In this document: positions 1 through 9,572 of the stretch, piece by piece
How the letters are laid out: each line of letters opens with the position of its first letter
How positions within the stretch are numbered: the stretch's first letter is position 1
Program-made: the position numbers and the translations under genes
Notes under the pieces: model-generated
The model's database searches: none
Told to the model about the DNA's origin: nothing
The model's input: only the letters and a program-made list of their open reading frames with translations
Assembly: GCA_023150565.1 (NCBI GenBank)
Contig: JAKLKR010000015.1
Coordinates: 1 to 43,006, forward strand
Length of the DNA: 43,006 bases
Reading direction: 5' to 3'
Source of the DNA: Planctomycetota bacterium
GTDB lineage: Bacteria > Planctomycetota > UBA11346

Positions 1-192
1 GGCAGTTTTCCCGCTCGAATTGCCGGGCTGGAGCCCGGCGGTCCCAGGGGCGCGTCTGCCAGTTCCTGCGGTTCTCGCGATTGCTCAACGCCATTGGGCC
101 TAACACCAGGCAAACACCGGGAGCCAGGACACTAACAGCGCGGTGACCAGGCGGTGGTGATGCTTTGGGCAGCATCCTGCAGGAGGTTGCCC
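1..192. other. Region upstream of kdp, no gene seen
   Basis: No coding region is supported here. Bases 22-39 form a perfect hairpin (7-bp stem GCCGGGC, 4-base loop TGGA), which could be the tail of an upstream transcript or a dispersed palindrome. The kdp promoter and any KdpE-binding site should lie between about 60 and 180, but I could not pick a convincing -35/-10 pair. A strong ribosome binding site (AGGAGG, 181-186) sits 6 bases before the kdpF start. Confidence 0.5.
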
Positions 193-276
193 ATGTCCGT
201 CCTGGCCGTGATCCTCAGCATCTGCGCTGGCGCCTATCTGGTGGCGGCCATCGCCAAGCCGGAGTGGTTCACATGA
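193..276 (+). CDS. kdpF: KdpF, small subunit of the K+-transporting ATPase
   Basis: A 27-residue peptide that is a single hydrophobic helix ([17 protein letters not shown]) ending in KPEWF, the usual ending of KdpF. KdpF is a one-helix membrane subunit that stabilises the KdpABC potassium pump. The start has an AGGAGG ribosome binding site 6 bases upstream. The stop codon overlaps the kdpA start (ATGA), so the two are probably translationally coupled. Such short genes are often missed by annotation. Position first in a kdp operon and the C-terminal motif make the call firm. Confidence 0.85.
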   Translation: MSVLAVILSICAGAYLVAAIAKPEWFT

Positions 277-1943
277 ACCTCTCCGACTGGTGGCAGATGG
301 TGCTGTTCCTGGCCCTGCTGCTGGTGGCGGCGGTGCCCTTGGGCTGGTGGTGCCACCGGCTGCTCGACGGCCGCCTGACCCTGCCGGGGGAGCGGCATCT
401 CCTGCGCCTGGCCGGCATCGACCCGGCGCAGGGCTGCGGCTGGCAGCGCTACGCCGGGGCGGTGGTCCTCTTCAACGCCTGCGGCTTCGCGGTGCTGCTG
501 GGGCTGCTGATGCTCCAGGGCGTGCTGCCGGGCAATCCCCAGGGCCTGCCCGGCCTGTCGTGGCACCTTGCCTTCAACACCGCGGTGAGCTTCACCACCA
601 ACACCAATTGGCAGAGCTACGGCGGCGAATCGACCATGTCCTACCTCAGCCAGGCGCTGGGGCTGACGGTGCAGAACTTCCTCAGCGCGGCCACCGGCAT
701 CGCGGTGATGGCGGCGGTGGCGCGCGGCTTCGCCCGCCAGGGCACCACCGACCTGGGCAACCCCTGGGTCGACCTCACCCGCATCGTGGTCGGCCTGCTG
801 CTGCCGCTGTCGGCGGTCTTCGCCGTGGTGCTGGTGTGGCAGGGCGTGCCGCAGACCTGGGGCGCCTACCCGCTCGCCCACCCCCTGGCCGGCGGCGAGC
901 AGACCATCGCGGTGGGACCCGCCGCTGCCCAGATCGCGATCAAGCAGCTCGGCACCAACGGCGGCGCCTTCTTCAACGCCAACAGCGCCCATCCCTTCGA
1001 GAACCCGACCCCGCTGACCAACCTGCTGCAGTGCCTCGCCATCCTCGCCATCCCCGCCGGCCTGTGCCTGGCCTGGGGCCGGCTGGTGGCCGACCGCCGC
1101 CATGGCCGGGCGCTGCTGTGGGCCATGACCGGCCTGCTGGTCGCCGGCCTGCTTGCCGCCTGGTGGAGCGAGACCCGGCCGGTCGCCGGGCTGGCGGCCA
1201 TCGGCGCCGACCCGGTGAACCTGGAAGGCAAGGAGGTGCGCTTCGGCATCGGCCCCAGCGTGACCTGGCTGGTCGCCACCACCGCCGCCTCGAACGGCTC
1301 GGTCAACGCCATGCACGCCAGCATGCAGCCCCTGACCACCCTGGTCGGCCTGGCCTTCATGCAGATCGGCGAGGTGGTCTTCGGCGGGGTCGGCTGCGGC
1401 ATCTACGGCATGCTGCTCTACGTCCTGGTCACCGTCTTCGTCGCCGGGCTGATGGTCGGACGCACCCCGGAGCTGCTGGGCAAGCGCATCGAGGCCCGCG
1501 AGATGAAGCTGACCGCCGTCGCCCTGCTGGCGCCCTCGGCGGTGATCCTGCTCGGTACCTGGCTGGCGATCTCGTGCGAGTCCGGCCGCGGCTCGATCGC
1601 CAATCCGGGCGCCAGCGGCTTCAGCGAGGTGCTCTACGCCCTGTCCTCGGCCGCCGGCAACAACGGTTCGGCCATGGCCGGGCTCAACGCCAACACCCCG
1701 TTCTGGAACCTCCTGCTCGCCTGCAGCATGCTGGTCGGCCGCTTCGCGGTGCTGGTGCCGGTGCTGGCCCTGGCCGGCGGCCTGGCGGCCAAGCCGCGGC
1801 AGGAAACCAACGCCGGGACCCTGCCGACCCATGGCCCGCTGTTCATCGGGCTGCTGGCCACGGTGGTGGTGCTGGTCGGGGCCCTGACCTTCCTGCCCGC
1901 CCTGGTCCTCGGCCCGGTCGCCGCCCACGGAGCCCTGCCATGA
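273..1943 (+). CDS. kdpA: KdpA, potassium-binding subunit of the K+-transporting ATPase
   Basis: Potassium-translocating membrane subunit of the high-affinity KdpFABC pump. The 556-residue length matches the usual 557 or so. Selectivity-filter-like segments of the SKT/KtrB/KdpA superfamily are visible: the [13 protein letters not shown] region near residue 110, [12 protein letters not shown] near 230, [13 protein letters not shown] near 335 and [14 protein letters not shown] near 460. Many hydrophobic helices are present. The ATG at 273 overlaps the kdpF stop and gives the canonical start MNLSDW; longer in-frame starts upstream would run through kdpF. The 3' end overlaps kdpB by 4 bases. Confidence 0.97.
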   Translation: MNLSDWWQMVLFLALLLVAAVPLGWWCHRLLDGRLTLPGERHLLRLAGIDPAQGCGWQRYAGAVVLFNACGFAVLLGLLMLQGVLPGNPQGLPGLSWHLAFNTAVSFTTNTNWQSYGGESTMSYLSQALGLTVQNFLSAATGIAVMAAVARGFARQGTTDLGNPWVDLTRIVVGLLLPLSAVFAVVLVWQGVPQTWGAYPLAHPLAGGEQTIAVGPAAAQIAIKQLGTNGGAFFNANSAHPFENPTPLTNLLQCLAILAIPAGLCLAWGRLVADRRHGRALLWAMTGLLVAGLLAAWWSETRPVAGLAAIGADPVNLEGKEVRFGIGPSVTWLVATTAASNGSVNAMHASMQPLTTLVGLAFMQIGEVVFGGVGCGIYGMLLYVLVTVFVAGLMVGRTPELLGKRIEAREMKLTAVALLAPSAVILLGTWLAISCESGRGSIANPGASGFSEVLYALSSAAGNNGSAMAGLNANTPFWNLLLACSMLVGRFAVLVPVLALAGGLAAKPRQETNAGTLPTHGPLFIGLLATVVVLVGALTFLPALVLGPVAAHGALP

Positions 1944-3985
1944 CCGCCCGCCACCACGTCGACCGCGCCCGGGTGCTGCGCGAGAGCCTGCGCCGCCTGT
2001 CCCCGCTCGCCCACCTGCGCAACCCGGTCATGGCCGTCACCTGGCTAGGGGCGGCCTTCACCAGCCTGCTGTGGCTGGCCGCCCTCGCCGGCCAGGGGGG
2101 CGAACCGCCGGCCTTCGTCGGCCAGATCGCCCTCTGGCTGTGGTTCACCGTGTGGTTCGCCGGCCTGGCCGAGGCGGTCGCCGAAGGCCGCGGCCGCGCC
2201 CACGCCGAGCACCTGCGCGCGGCGCGCAGCACGCTGACCGCCGAGCGCATCGGCGAGCTCCGCGCCGACGCCCCCGCAGAGACCGTCGACGCCGGCGCGC
2301 TGGCGCCGGGCGACCTGGTCCTGGTCCGGGCCGGCGGGGTGATCCCCGCCGACGGCGAGGCGGTCGCGGGCCTGGCCTCTGTGGACGAAAGCGCCGTCAC
2401 CGGCGAGAGCGCCCCGGTCATCCGCGGGGCCGGGGGCGACCGCAGCGCCGTCACCGGCGGGACCCGCGTGCTCAGCGACCACCTCATCATCCGCGTCACC
2501 GCCGCGCCGGGCGAGGGCTTCATCGACCGCATGATCGCCCTGGTCGAGGGCGCCAGCCGGCAGAAGACCCCCAACGAGGTCGCCCTCACCATCCTGCTCG
2601 CGGCCATGACCCTGGTGCTGCTGCTGGCGGTGGTGACCATCCTGCCCTTCGCCGCCTGCGTGGGCGGGCGCATGGGCGGCACCGGCACGGTCGGCCTGGC
2701 CACCCTGGTGGCGCTGCTGGTCTGCCTGATCCCGACCACCATCGGCGGGCTGCTGCCCGCCATCGGCATCGCCGGCATCGACCGCCTGCACCGCGCCAAC
2801 GTCATCGCCCGCTCCGGGCGGGCGGTCGAGGCCGCCGGCGACGTGGGCGTGCTGCTGCTCGACAAGACCGGCACCATCACCCTGGGCAACCGCCAGGCCG
2901 CGGCCTTCATCCCGGCGCCCGGAGTCGGCGAGCGCGAACTGGCCGAGGCCGCCCAGCTCGCCAGCCTGGCCGACGACACCCCCGAGGGCCGCTCGATCGT
3001 CGTGCTGGCCAAGGAACGGTTCGATCTGCGCTGCGAAGCCCCGGCAGGTGCGGTGGTGGTGCCCTTCACCGCGACGGCGCGCATGAGCGGCCTCGACGCC
3101 GGCGCCCGCCGCCTGCGCAAGGGCGCTACCGTCGCCGTCGCCGCCTGGTTGACCGATCAGGGCTCGGGCCTGCCGGCGGCGGTCATCGCCGCCGCCGAGG
3201 AGGCGGCCCGGGCGGGCGCGACCCCGCTGGTGGTCGCCGAGGGCGGGCGGGCGCTCGGCATCGTGGTGCTCAAGGACATCATCAAGGGCGGCATCCGCGA
3301 ACGCTTCGCCGAGCTGCGCCGCATGGGCATCACCACCGTGATGATCACCGGCGACAACCCGCAGACCGCCGCCGCCATCGCCGCCGAGGCCGGGGTCGAC
3401 GACTTCCGCGCCCAGGTCACGCCCGAGGACAAGCTGCGCATCATCCGCGAGTTCCAGGCCGGCGGCCGGCTGGTGGCGATGGCCGGGGACGGCACCAACG
3501 ATGCGCCCGCGCTGGCCCAGGCCGACGTGGCGGTGGCGATGCACGCCGGCACCCAGGCCGCCAAGGAGGCTGGCAACCTGGTCGACCTCGACTCCAACCC
3601 CACCAAGCTGATCGAGATCGTGCGCATCGGGAAGCAACTGCTCATGACCCGCGGCGCGCTCACCACCTTCAGCCTGACCAACGATGTGGCCAAGTACTTC
3701 GTCATCATCCCCGCCGCCCTCGCCGGGGTGCTGCCCGCCCTGGGCGGCTTCAATCCGCTTGGCCTGCAATCGCCCCACAGCGCGATCCTGGCGGCGGTGA
3801 TCGTCAACGCCCTGCTCATCCCGCTGCTGATCCCGCTCGCCATGCGCGGCGTCGCCTGGCGGCCCGCGCCTGCCGGCACCGTGCTGGCGCACAACCTGCT
3901 GGTCTACGGGGTCGGCGGCCTGATCGCGCCCTTCCCGCTGATCTGGGGCGTCGATCGCTTCATCGCCAGCTGCGGACTCGCCTGA
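1940..3985 (+). CDS. kdpB: KdpB, P-type ATPase subunit of the K+ pump
   Basis: Catalytic subunit that hydrolyses ATP through a phospho-aspartate to drive K+ import. It has 681 residues against 682 in E. coli. Visible P-type ATPase motifs are TGES in the actuator domain, DKTGT with the phosphorylated aspartate at residue 308, the ITGDN segment, and [16 protein letters not shown] in the hinge. Hydrophobic helices flank these domains. Start chosen at 1940 because it overlaps the kdpA stop (ATGA) and begins a KdpB-like N terminus; the open frame extends upstream only as a shadow of kdpA. Confidence 0.98.
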   Translation: MTARHHVDRARVLRESLRRLSPLAHLRNPVMAVTWLGAAFTSLLWLAALAGQGGEPPAFVGQIALWLWFTVWFAGLAEAVAEGRGRAHAEHLRAARSTLTAERIGELRADAPAETVDAGALAPGDLVLVRAGGVIPADGEAVAGLASVDESAVTGESAPVIRGAGGDRSAVTGGTRVLSDHLIIRVTAAPGEGFIDRMIALVEGASRQKTPNEVALTILLAAMTLVLLLAVVTILPFAACVGGRMGGTGTVGLATLVALLVCLIPTTIGGLLPAIGIAGIDRLHRANVIARSGRAVEAAGDVGVLLLDKTGTITLGNRQAAAFIPAPGVGERELAEAAQLASLADDTPEGRSIVVLAKERFDLRCEAPAGAVVVPFTATARMSGLDAGARRLRKGATVAVAAWLTDQGSGLPAAVIAAAEEAARAGATPLVVAEGGRALGIVVLKDIIKGGIRERFAELRRMGITTVMITGDNPQTAAAIAAEAGVDDFRAQVTPEDKLRIIREFQAGGRLVAMAGDGTNDAPALAQADVAVAMHAGTQAAKEAGNLVDLDSNPTKLIEIVRIGKQLLMTRGALTTFSLTNDVAKYFVIIPAALAGVLPALGGFNPLGLQSPHSAILAAVIVNALLIPLLIPLAMRGVAWRPAPAGTVLAHNLLVYGVGGLIAPFPLIWGVDRFIASCGLA

Positions 3986-3992
3986 GGTCCCT

Positions 3993-4559
3993 ATGCCCAT
4001 CCTCCGCCCCTGCCTGATCCTCTTCGCCGTCCTCACCCTGCTCACCGGGGTGCTCTATCCGCTGCTCATCACCGGGGTGGCCCAGGCCGCCTTCCCCGAC
4101 CAGGCCAACGGCAGCCTGCTGCGCGACGGCGAGCGCATCGTCGGCTCACGGCTGATCGGCCAGGCGGGCGGCGATCCCGGCCTGTTCTGGCCCCGGCCTT
4201 CGGCGGTGAAGTGGGATGCCGCCGGATCAGGGGGCGCCAACCTCGCCCCGGTGACGGACCCCCAGCGCACGACCTGGGCCGACCAGGCCAAGGCCCTGCG
4301 CGCCAGCGGAGCCGCCGGGACCCTGCCGGCCGACCTGGTCACCGCGTCCGGAAGCGGCCTCGATCCCCACCTGTCCCCGGCGGCGCTCCGCGCCCAGGTG
4401 CCGCGGGTGGCCGCGGCCCGGGGCCTGCCGGCGGCGCGCCTGGCTGCGCTCATCGCCGCGCACACCCAGGGGCCACAACTCGGCCTGCTGGGCGCCACCC
4501 GGGTCAATGTGCTGGAGCTGAACCGCGACTTGGCAACCATGACCAGCGGAGGTCGTTGA
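3993..4559 (+). CDS. kdpC: KdpC, accessory subunit of the K+-transporting ATPase
   Basis: KdpC has one N-terminal membrane anchor (residues about 7-30, rich in L, V, F) and an extracytoplasmic domain that assists K+ binding by KdpA. The 188-residue length matches the family (about 190). Family segments visible are GSRLIGQ, FWPRPSA, SGGANLAP, and the C-terminal LLGATRVNVLELN. An AGGT ribosome binding site precedes the ATG. The gene starts 7 bases after kdpB ends and its stop overlaps the kdpD start. Confidence 0.95.
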   Translation: MPILRPCLILFAVLTLLTGVLYPLLITGVAQAAFPDQANGSLLRDGERIVGSRLIGQAGGDPGLFWPRPSAVKWDAAGSGGANLAPVTDPQRTTWADQAKALRASGAAGTLPADLVTASGSGLDPHLSPAALRAQVPRVAAARGLPAARLAALIAAHTQGPQLGLLGATRVNVLELNRDLATMTSGGR

Positions 4560-7171
4560 TGGCTGATGCCAGCGGCCGTGGCCGTCTGACCATCTACCTC
4601 GGGGCGGCGCCCGGGGTCGGGAAGACCTACGCCATGCTCGAACGCGCCCAGGCGCTGCGCCGCCAGGGCGTGACGGTGGCGGTCGGGGTGGCCCTGACCC
4701 ACGGCCGCAGCGACACCGCGCGGCTGCTGGAGGGCCTGGAATGCCTGCCCCAGCGCCAGGTCGCGGAACAGGGCACGGTGCTGGCCGAGTTCGACCTCGC
4801 CGCCGCCCTCCGGCGCCGGCCGGCGGTGCTGCTGCTGGACGAGCTCGCCCACAGCAACGCCCCCGGCAGCCGCCACGCCAAGCGCTGGCAGGATGCCGAC
4901 GAGCTGCTCGACGCCGGCATCGACGTGCTGACCACGCTGAACGTCCAGCACATCGAGAGCCTGCGCGAACCGGTGGCCCGCCTGACCGGGGTCGATGTGC
5001 GCGAACGGGTGCCGGACCAGGTGCTGGAACGGGCCGACGCCATCGAGCTCATCGACCTGCCCTCGGAGGAGCTGCTGGCCCGGCTGCGCGCCGGGCAGGT
5101 CTACCTCGGCGATGGCGCCCAGCGGGCGCTGAACGGGTTCTTCACCCCCGCGAACCTCGGCGGCCTGCGCGAGCTCGCCCTGCGCTTCGTCGCCGGCCGG
5201 GTGCAGGCGCAGCAGGCCGCGAGCGGGCTGGCGCCCGGACGGCAGCCCGCCGAACGCATGCTGGTGGCGATCGGCCCCAGTCCCACCTCGGCGCGGCTGA
5301 TCCGGGCGGCGAAGCGCATGGCCGACGCCACCGGGGCGACCTGGCTGGCGGTGCACGCCGAGACCTCGGCCAGCCTGCATCTGGATGCGCTGGCCCGCGG
5401 GCGCATCGGCGAGCACCTCCGCCTGGCCGAGAGCCTGGGCGCCCAGACCCTGACCGTGGGCGGCGATGATCCGGCGGATGCCCTCATCGAAGCCGCCCGC
5501 CGGCATGGCGTCCGGCGCATCCTGGTGGGCAAGCCGGCCCACGGCCGCCTGCGCGACCTGTGGCGTGGCTCGCTGGTCCACGATCTCGTCCGCCGCAGCG
5601 GCGACCTGGAGGTGCTCGCCATCACCGGCGATGCGACCCCGGGGGACGCCACCCTCGTCACCGCACCGGCGGCGGATCGCCCGGTGACCGGGTGGTGGTG
5701 GGCCTGGGCCTGGTGCGTGCCCGCCACCCTGGCCGCCAGCGCCATCGCCTTGCCGCTGCGCAGCCACCTGGAACCGGCCAACCTCACCCTGCCGTTCCTG
5801 CTCGCGGTGGTCGGCGTGGCCCTGCTCGGCCGCCGGGGGCCGGTGGTGCTGGCCACCGTGCTGGGCGTGGCCGCCTTCGATGTCCTCTGCGTCCCTCCCT
5901 ACGGCAGCTTCGCGGTCAGCGATGCGGAATACCTGCTGACCTTCGCCGGCATGCTGGTGGTCGGCCTGACCATCGCCCATCTCGTCTCGCGCCTGCGCCG
6001 GCAGGCCGATCACGCCCTGACTGAGGCCGAGGGCGCGGCGGCCCTGCACCGCCTGGGCGGCGCCCTGGCCTCGACCCGGGGGCAGGAAGCCCTGGTGGCG
6101 CTGTCGAACCGCATCGCCGGCGAGATCCTGGGCTGCCAGGCCACCATCCTGGTGACCGACCAGCCGGGATCGGCGAGCCTGGTCACCGAGACGGTCCTCC
6201 AGCTCACCGATGAAGGCGGACGGATCGGGGCCGCCGAGATGGCGGTGGCCCAGTGGGTGGCCGGCCATGGTCAGCCTGCCGGCCGCGGCACCGACACCCT
6301 GCCGGCGGCGCAGGGCCTGCATCTGCCGCTGGCGGTCAGCACCGGGGTGGTGGGCGTGCTGGTGCTGACCGCGGTCGACCCGGTGCGCGGCCGCGATCCC
6401 TCGTGGCGCCGGCTGGCCGAGGCCACCGGCCGGCTGGTCGCCCTGGCCATCGACTGCGAACGGCTGTCGGGGCAGGCGTCCGACGAGCGCGCCCGGGCCG
6501 AGCAGGAGCGGGTGCGGGCGACCCTGCTCGCCGGCGTGTCCCACGACCTGCGCACGCCGTTGACGGCGATCGGCGGCCTGGGCCAGCAGCTCGCCGACGA
6601 TCCCGATCCCGAGCGCCGCCGGACCGCGCTGACCATCGCCGAGCAGGCGGAGCGCCTCGCCACCACCGTACGCCACCTGCTGGAGCTGACCCGCCTCGGC
6701 ACCGGGGCGGTGCGCCCGCGCCGGGTCGCCATCGCCGCCGAGGACGCCATCGCCGCCGCGGTGGCGGCGGTCGGCCCCAGGCGCGGCGAGCGGCCCATCC
6801 AGGTGCAGGCCGACGGCGCGCTGGCGATCTCGGCGGACGAGAACCTCATCCACTCGGCGCTGGTGAACCTCCTCGACAACGCCCTGGTGCACGGCGCCGG
6901 AGCGATCGAGGTCGCCGCCAGACCGGCGGACACGCCGGGCTTCGTCACTCTCAGCGTCAGCGACCACGGAACCGGGGTCCCGCTGGAGGACCGCGAGCGC
7001 ATCTTCGCGCCCTGGCAACGCGGCCGCAGTGCCGCGCCGGGCGGCGCCGGCCTTGGCCTCGCCCTGGTGCGAGCGATCATCCGCGCCCATGGCGGCGAGG
7101 TCCTGGTCGACAACCGCGCCGGTGGCGGCGCCATCTTCACCTGCACCATCCCCCGCCATGCCGACGCCTGA
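4559..7171 (+). CDS. kdpD: KdpD, sensor histidine kinase for potassium limitation
   Basis: Sensor kinase of 870 residues that controls kdp expression with KdpE. It begins with the KdpD sensor domain (GAAPGVGKT Walker A, residues 15-23; LLLDELAHSNAPGSRHAKRW near 90-110; NVQHIESL), followed by a universal-stress-protein-like domain (about 240-365). Four closely spaced membrane helices (about 380-480) precede a GAF-like region. The kinase core has SHDLRTPLTA with the phospho-accepting His at residue 662, then N-box LVNLLDNAL and GAGLGLALVRAI. The N terminus is some 20 residues shorter than usual, but the ATG overlaps the kdpC stop, which supports this start. Confidence 0.96.
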   Translation: MADASGRGRLTIYLGAAPGVGKTYAMLERAQALRRQGVTVAVGVALTHGRSDTARLLEGLECLPQRQVAEQGTVLAEFDLAAALRRRPAVLLLDELAHSNAPGSRHAKRWQDADELLDAGIDVLTTLNVQHIESLREPVARLTGVDVRERVPDQVLERADAIELIDLPSEELLARLRAGQVYLGDGAQRALNGFFTPANLGGLRELALRFVAGRVQAQQAASGLAPGRQPAERMLVAIGPSPTSARLIRAAKRMADATGATWLAVHAETSASLHLDALARGRIGEHLRLAESLGAQTLTVGGDDPADALIEAARRHGVRRILVGKPAHGRLRDLWRGSLVHDLVRRSGDLEVLAITGDATPGDATLVTAPAADRPVTGWWWAWAWCVPATLAASAIALPLRSHLEPANLTLPFLLAVVGVALLGRRGPVVLATVLGVAAFDVLCVPPYGSFAVSDAEYLLTFAGMLVVGLTIAHLVSRLRRQADHALTEAEGAAALHRLGGALASTRGQEALVALSNRIAGEILGCQATILVTDQPGSASLVTETVLQLTDEGGRIGAAEMAVAQWVAGHGQPAGRGTDTLPAAQGLHLPLAVSTGVVGVLVLTAVDPVRGRDPSWRRLAEATGRLVALAIDCERLSGQASDERARAEQERVRATLLAGVSHDLRTPLTAIGGLGQQLADDPDPERRRTALTIAEQAERLATTVRHLLELTRLGTGAVRPRRVAIAAEDAIAAAVAAVGPRRGERPIQVQADGALAISADENLIHSALVNLLDNALVHGAGAIEVAARPADTPGFVTLSVSDHGTGVPLEDRERIFAPWQRGRSAAPGGAGLGLALVRAIIRAHGGEVLVDNRAGGGAIFTCTIPRHADA

Positions 7172-7853
7172 GCCGGTGGTGCTGGTGGTCGAGGACGAGG
7201 CGCCCATCCGGCGCTTCGTGGTGGCCGGTCTGGCCGCCCACGGCTTCGCCCCGGTCGAGGCCGGGACGGCGCAGGCGGCGACCATGGCGGCCACCAGCCG
7301 GCGGCCGGATGCCATCGTGCTCGATCTGGGCCTGCCGGACCGCGACGGCCTCGACCTGCTCAGGGACCTGCGCGCGTGGTACGACCGGCCGATCCTCATC
7401 CTGTCCGCGCGCGGACGCGAGGAGGACAAGGTCGCCGGCCTGGACGCCGGGGCCGACGACTATGTCGCCAAGCCCTTCGGCATGCCGGAGCTGCTGGCCC
7501 GCCTGCGCGCCGCCTTGCGCCGCACCATCAGCAGCGGCGCGCCCGAGCCGACCCTGACCTGCGGCGACCTCGCCCTGGACCTGGTCGGCCGCACCTGCCA
7601 TCGCGGACGCCAGGAAGTCAAATTGACCCCACTGGAGTTCTCGCTGCTGGCGGAGCTGATGCGCCACGCCGGCCGCCTGGTCACCCACCGCCAGCTGATG
7701 CAGGCGGGATGGGGGACGGCCGACGGCACCGAGGGCGGCTCGCTGCGCCTGGTCGTGCACCAGCTGCGCCGCAAGATCGAGGAGGACTCGGCCCGGCCGC
7801 GCCGGCTGCACACCGAGGTCGGCGTCGGCTACCGGCTGACCGAGCCGTCGTAG
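7158..7853 (+). CDS. kdpE: KdpE, response regulator of the kdp operon
   Basis: OmpR-type response regulator of 231 residues. The receiver domain has the acidic pair in VVEDE, the phospho-acceptor Asp at residue 56 (VLDLGLPDRDG), the conserved Ser in LSARG and Lys in AKPFG. A winged-helix DNA-binding domain follows (LTPLEFSLLAELMRHAGRLVTHRQLM, then LRLVVHQLRRKIE and GVGYRL). The ATG lies 14 bases inside the 3' end of kdpD, a common arrangement for this pair. It should activate kdpFABC when K+ is low. Confidence 0.96.
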   Translation: MPTPEPVVLVVEDEAPIRRFVVAGLAAHGFAPVEAGTAQAATMAATSRRPDAIVLDLGLPDRDGLDLLRDLRAWYDRPILILSARGREEDKVAGLDAGADDYVAKPFGMPELLARLRAALRRTISSGAPEPTLTCGDLALDLVGRTCHRGRQEVKLTPLEFSLLAELMRHAGRLVTHRQLMQAGWGTADGTEGGSLRLVVHQLRRKIEEDSARPRRLHTEVGVGYRLTEPS

Positions 7854-7918
7854 AGGGGTCGTGGCCGGGGGGCCGGATTCCGGGAAGCGCGGCCGGACGG
7901 ACGGCGACAGGAGGGTGG

Positions 7919-9568
7919 ATGGACAGCGCCGATGACCGCACCCTGCTCGCCGCCGCCGCGGCCGGCGACCACGCCGCGATCGCGGCCCTGGTCGCCCGCC
8001 ACGGGCCGCTGGTGCTGGCCGCCTGCCGCCGCCAGCTGCGCGGGGCCGAGGCCGACGAGGCCGCCCAGGCGGTGTTCCTGGTGCTGTGGCGGCGCGCCGC
8101 CCGGGCCGCCGCCGCCCCCGGCCTGCCGGGATGGCTGGTGGTGACCGCCCGCCATGTCTGCGCCACCGTCATCCGCACCGCCGCCCGGCGCCGGCAGGCC
8201 GAGCGGCAGGCGGTCGCGTCCGGGGATCCCGCCCCGCTGGACAGCGAGGCGCGCGAGCGCCTGGACGAGGCCCTGGCCGCGCTGCCCGCCGGCGAGCGCG
8301 AGGCGGTGGTGCGCCGCCACCTGCTGGGCGAGGACCCGGCCGCGGTCGCCGCCGCCCTCGGCTGCGCGGAAGGCACCGTGCATTCGCGCACCAGCCGCGG
8401 TCTGGAGCGCCTGCGCGCCTGGTACGCCCGCCGCGGCATCGCCTGCTCGACCGCCGCCCTGGCGGCATTGTTCGCCGGCGAGGCCGCCAGCGCCGCCGCC
8501 CTGCCGCCCGCCGCGGTCCTGGCCTGCGCCACCCCTTCTGCGGCCGCCACCGCCCTGGCGACCGCCGCCACCGCCATCCCCATCCTGCTGATCGGAGTCC
8601 TGACCATGGTCCTCGCCGCCCTCGCCCTGCTGGTCGCGCTGACCTCCCTGAACCCCGCCGCGGCAACCAGCGCCGAACCGGCGAACGCCGCGCCGGCGGC
8701 GGTGGACGAGCGCACCGTCCGGCTCTACAGCCTGACCGACCTCTATTACGGCGAGATCGCGTTCCTGCGCACGCGGGAAGTCGCCCGCTCGACGCCGGTG
8801 CAGGATCCCGATCCCCAGCAGGTGGCGTTGCTGGAGGAATGCCGCAATTCCCGCGTCCTCTGCGCGCGCATCCAGCACCGGGTCGGGGGCAGCGACGGGG
8901 TCGGCTTCGTCCAGGCCGGACTGTCGGACGCGGATCTGATCGAGGTCGGCGCGCTGGCCGATGTGCCGTGGCGGGAGCGGATGCTGGAGCAGCTCCGCCA
9001 CGCCCTCGCCAACGGCAGCGGCGTCGCCTTTCCCAGCCTGGACTGCCAACGCAACCTGCTGGTGAACGCCACGGTGATCAGCCACGCCCGGCTCGAGGCG
9101 GACCTGGTCGCCGCACGCGCCCTGCGCCGGCGGCATGCCGATGCGGATGGTCGCATCGAGGCCGCCGCCAGCGCATTCCAGGCGGCGGCGGACGCCGCCT
9201 TCGGCTCCGGCATGGACGAGGTGCTACCCCCGCCACGCACTCCGCTGCCGGCCACCCTGGCCGCGCCCGGTGGCCGGCCCTACACCGTCACCTGGCTGCC
9301 GGAAAGCGGCCGCGGCGACAGGCCGTTCGCGGTCGCCAGCGACGGCAGCGGATCGCTGTACCTCAACCGGCGTGGCGTCTGCTGGCGGCCAACCACCGTC
9401 CCCTTCCGCATCGCCCGCGAACTCCGCCAACGGCTCGACCAGGGCATCCTCCGCCCGCCGCTGGGACATGACGATTGGAACCTGCTGCCCCTCCAGCCCA
9501 GACCTGCGGTGAAACACAGGCCCGAGCAGGAGGCGGCCGAGCCGGCAGGACCGGCGCCCAACTTCTGA
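7919..9568 (+). CDS. ECF sigma factor fused to a membrane segment and C-terminal domain
   Basis: The N-terminal 170 residues are an ECF sigma factor: region 2 (about 25-90, EADEAAQAVFLVLWRRA) and region 4 (about 115-165, LPAGEREAVVRRHLLGEDPAAVAAALGCAEGTVHSRTSRGLERLR split by the HTH). An Ala-rich linker and one hydrophobic helix (about 215-244) follow, then about 300 residues with no fold I recognise, presumably outside the membrane. An in-cis anti-sigma or sensing role is inferred from this layout. A GAGGG ribosome binding site precedes the ATG. It lies 65 bases after kdpE and could be co-transcribed with kdp. Its C-terminal part differs from those of the 11177 and 15927 fusions, and no GGTTAT-type site precedes it. 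Confidence 0.8.
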   Translation: MDSADDRTLLAAAAAGDHAAIAALVARHGPLVLAACRRQLRGAEADEAAQAVFLVLWRRAARAAAAPGLPGWLVVTARHVCATVIRTAARRRQAERQAVASGDPAPLDSEARERLDEALAALPAGEREAVVRRHLLGEDPAAVAAALGCAEGTVHSRTSRGLERLRAWYARRGIACSTAALAALFAGEAASAAALPPAAVLACATPSAAATALATAATAIPILLIGVLTMVLAALALLVALTSLNPAAATSAEPANAAPAAVDERTVRLYSLTDLYYGEIAFLRTREVARSTPVQDPDPQQVALLEECRNSRVLCARIQHRVGGSDGVGFVQAGLSDADLIEVGALADVPWRERMLEQLRHALANGSGVAFPSLDCQRNLLVNATVISHARLEADLVAARALRRRHADADGRIEAAASAFQAAADAAFGSGMDEVLPPPRTPLPATLAAPGGRPYTVTWLPESGRGDRPFAVASDGSGSLYLNRRGVCWRPTTVPFRIARELRQRLDQGILRPPLGHDDWNLLPLQPRPAVKHRPEQEAAEPAGPAPNF

Positions 9569-9572
9569 GCGT

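Noticed and set aside
234..1928. Long open frames opposite kdpA and opposite most other genes
   Set aside because: At this GC content stop codons are rare in all frames; the sense frames match known families and the opposite frames are low-complexity translations rich in Arg, Gly, Pro, His or Gln.
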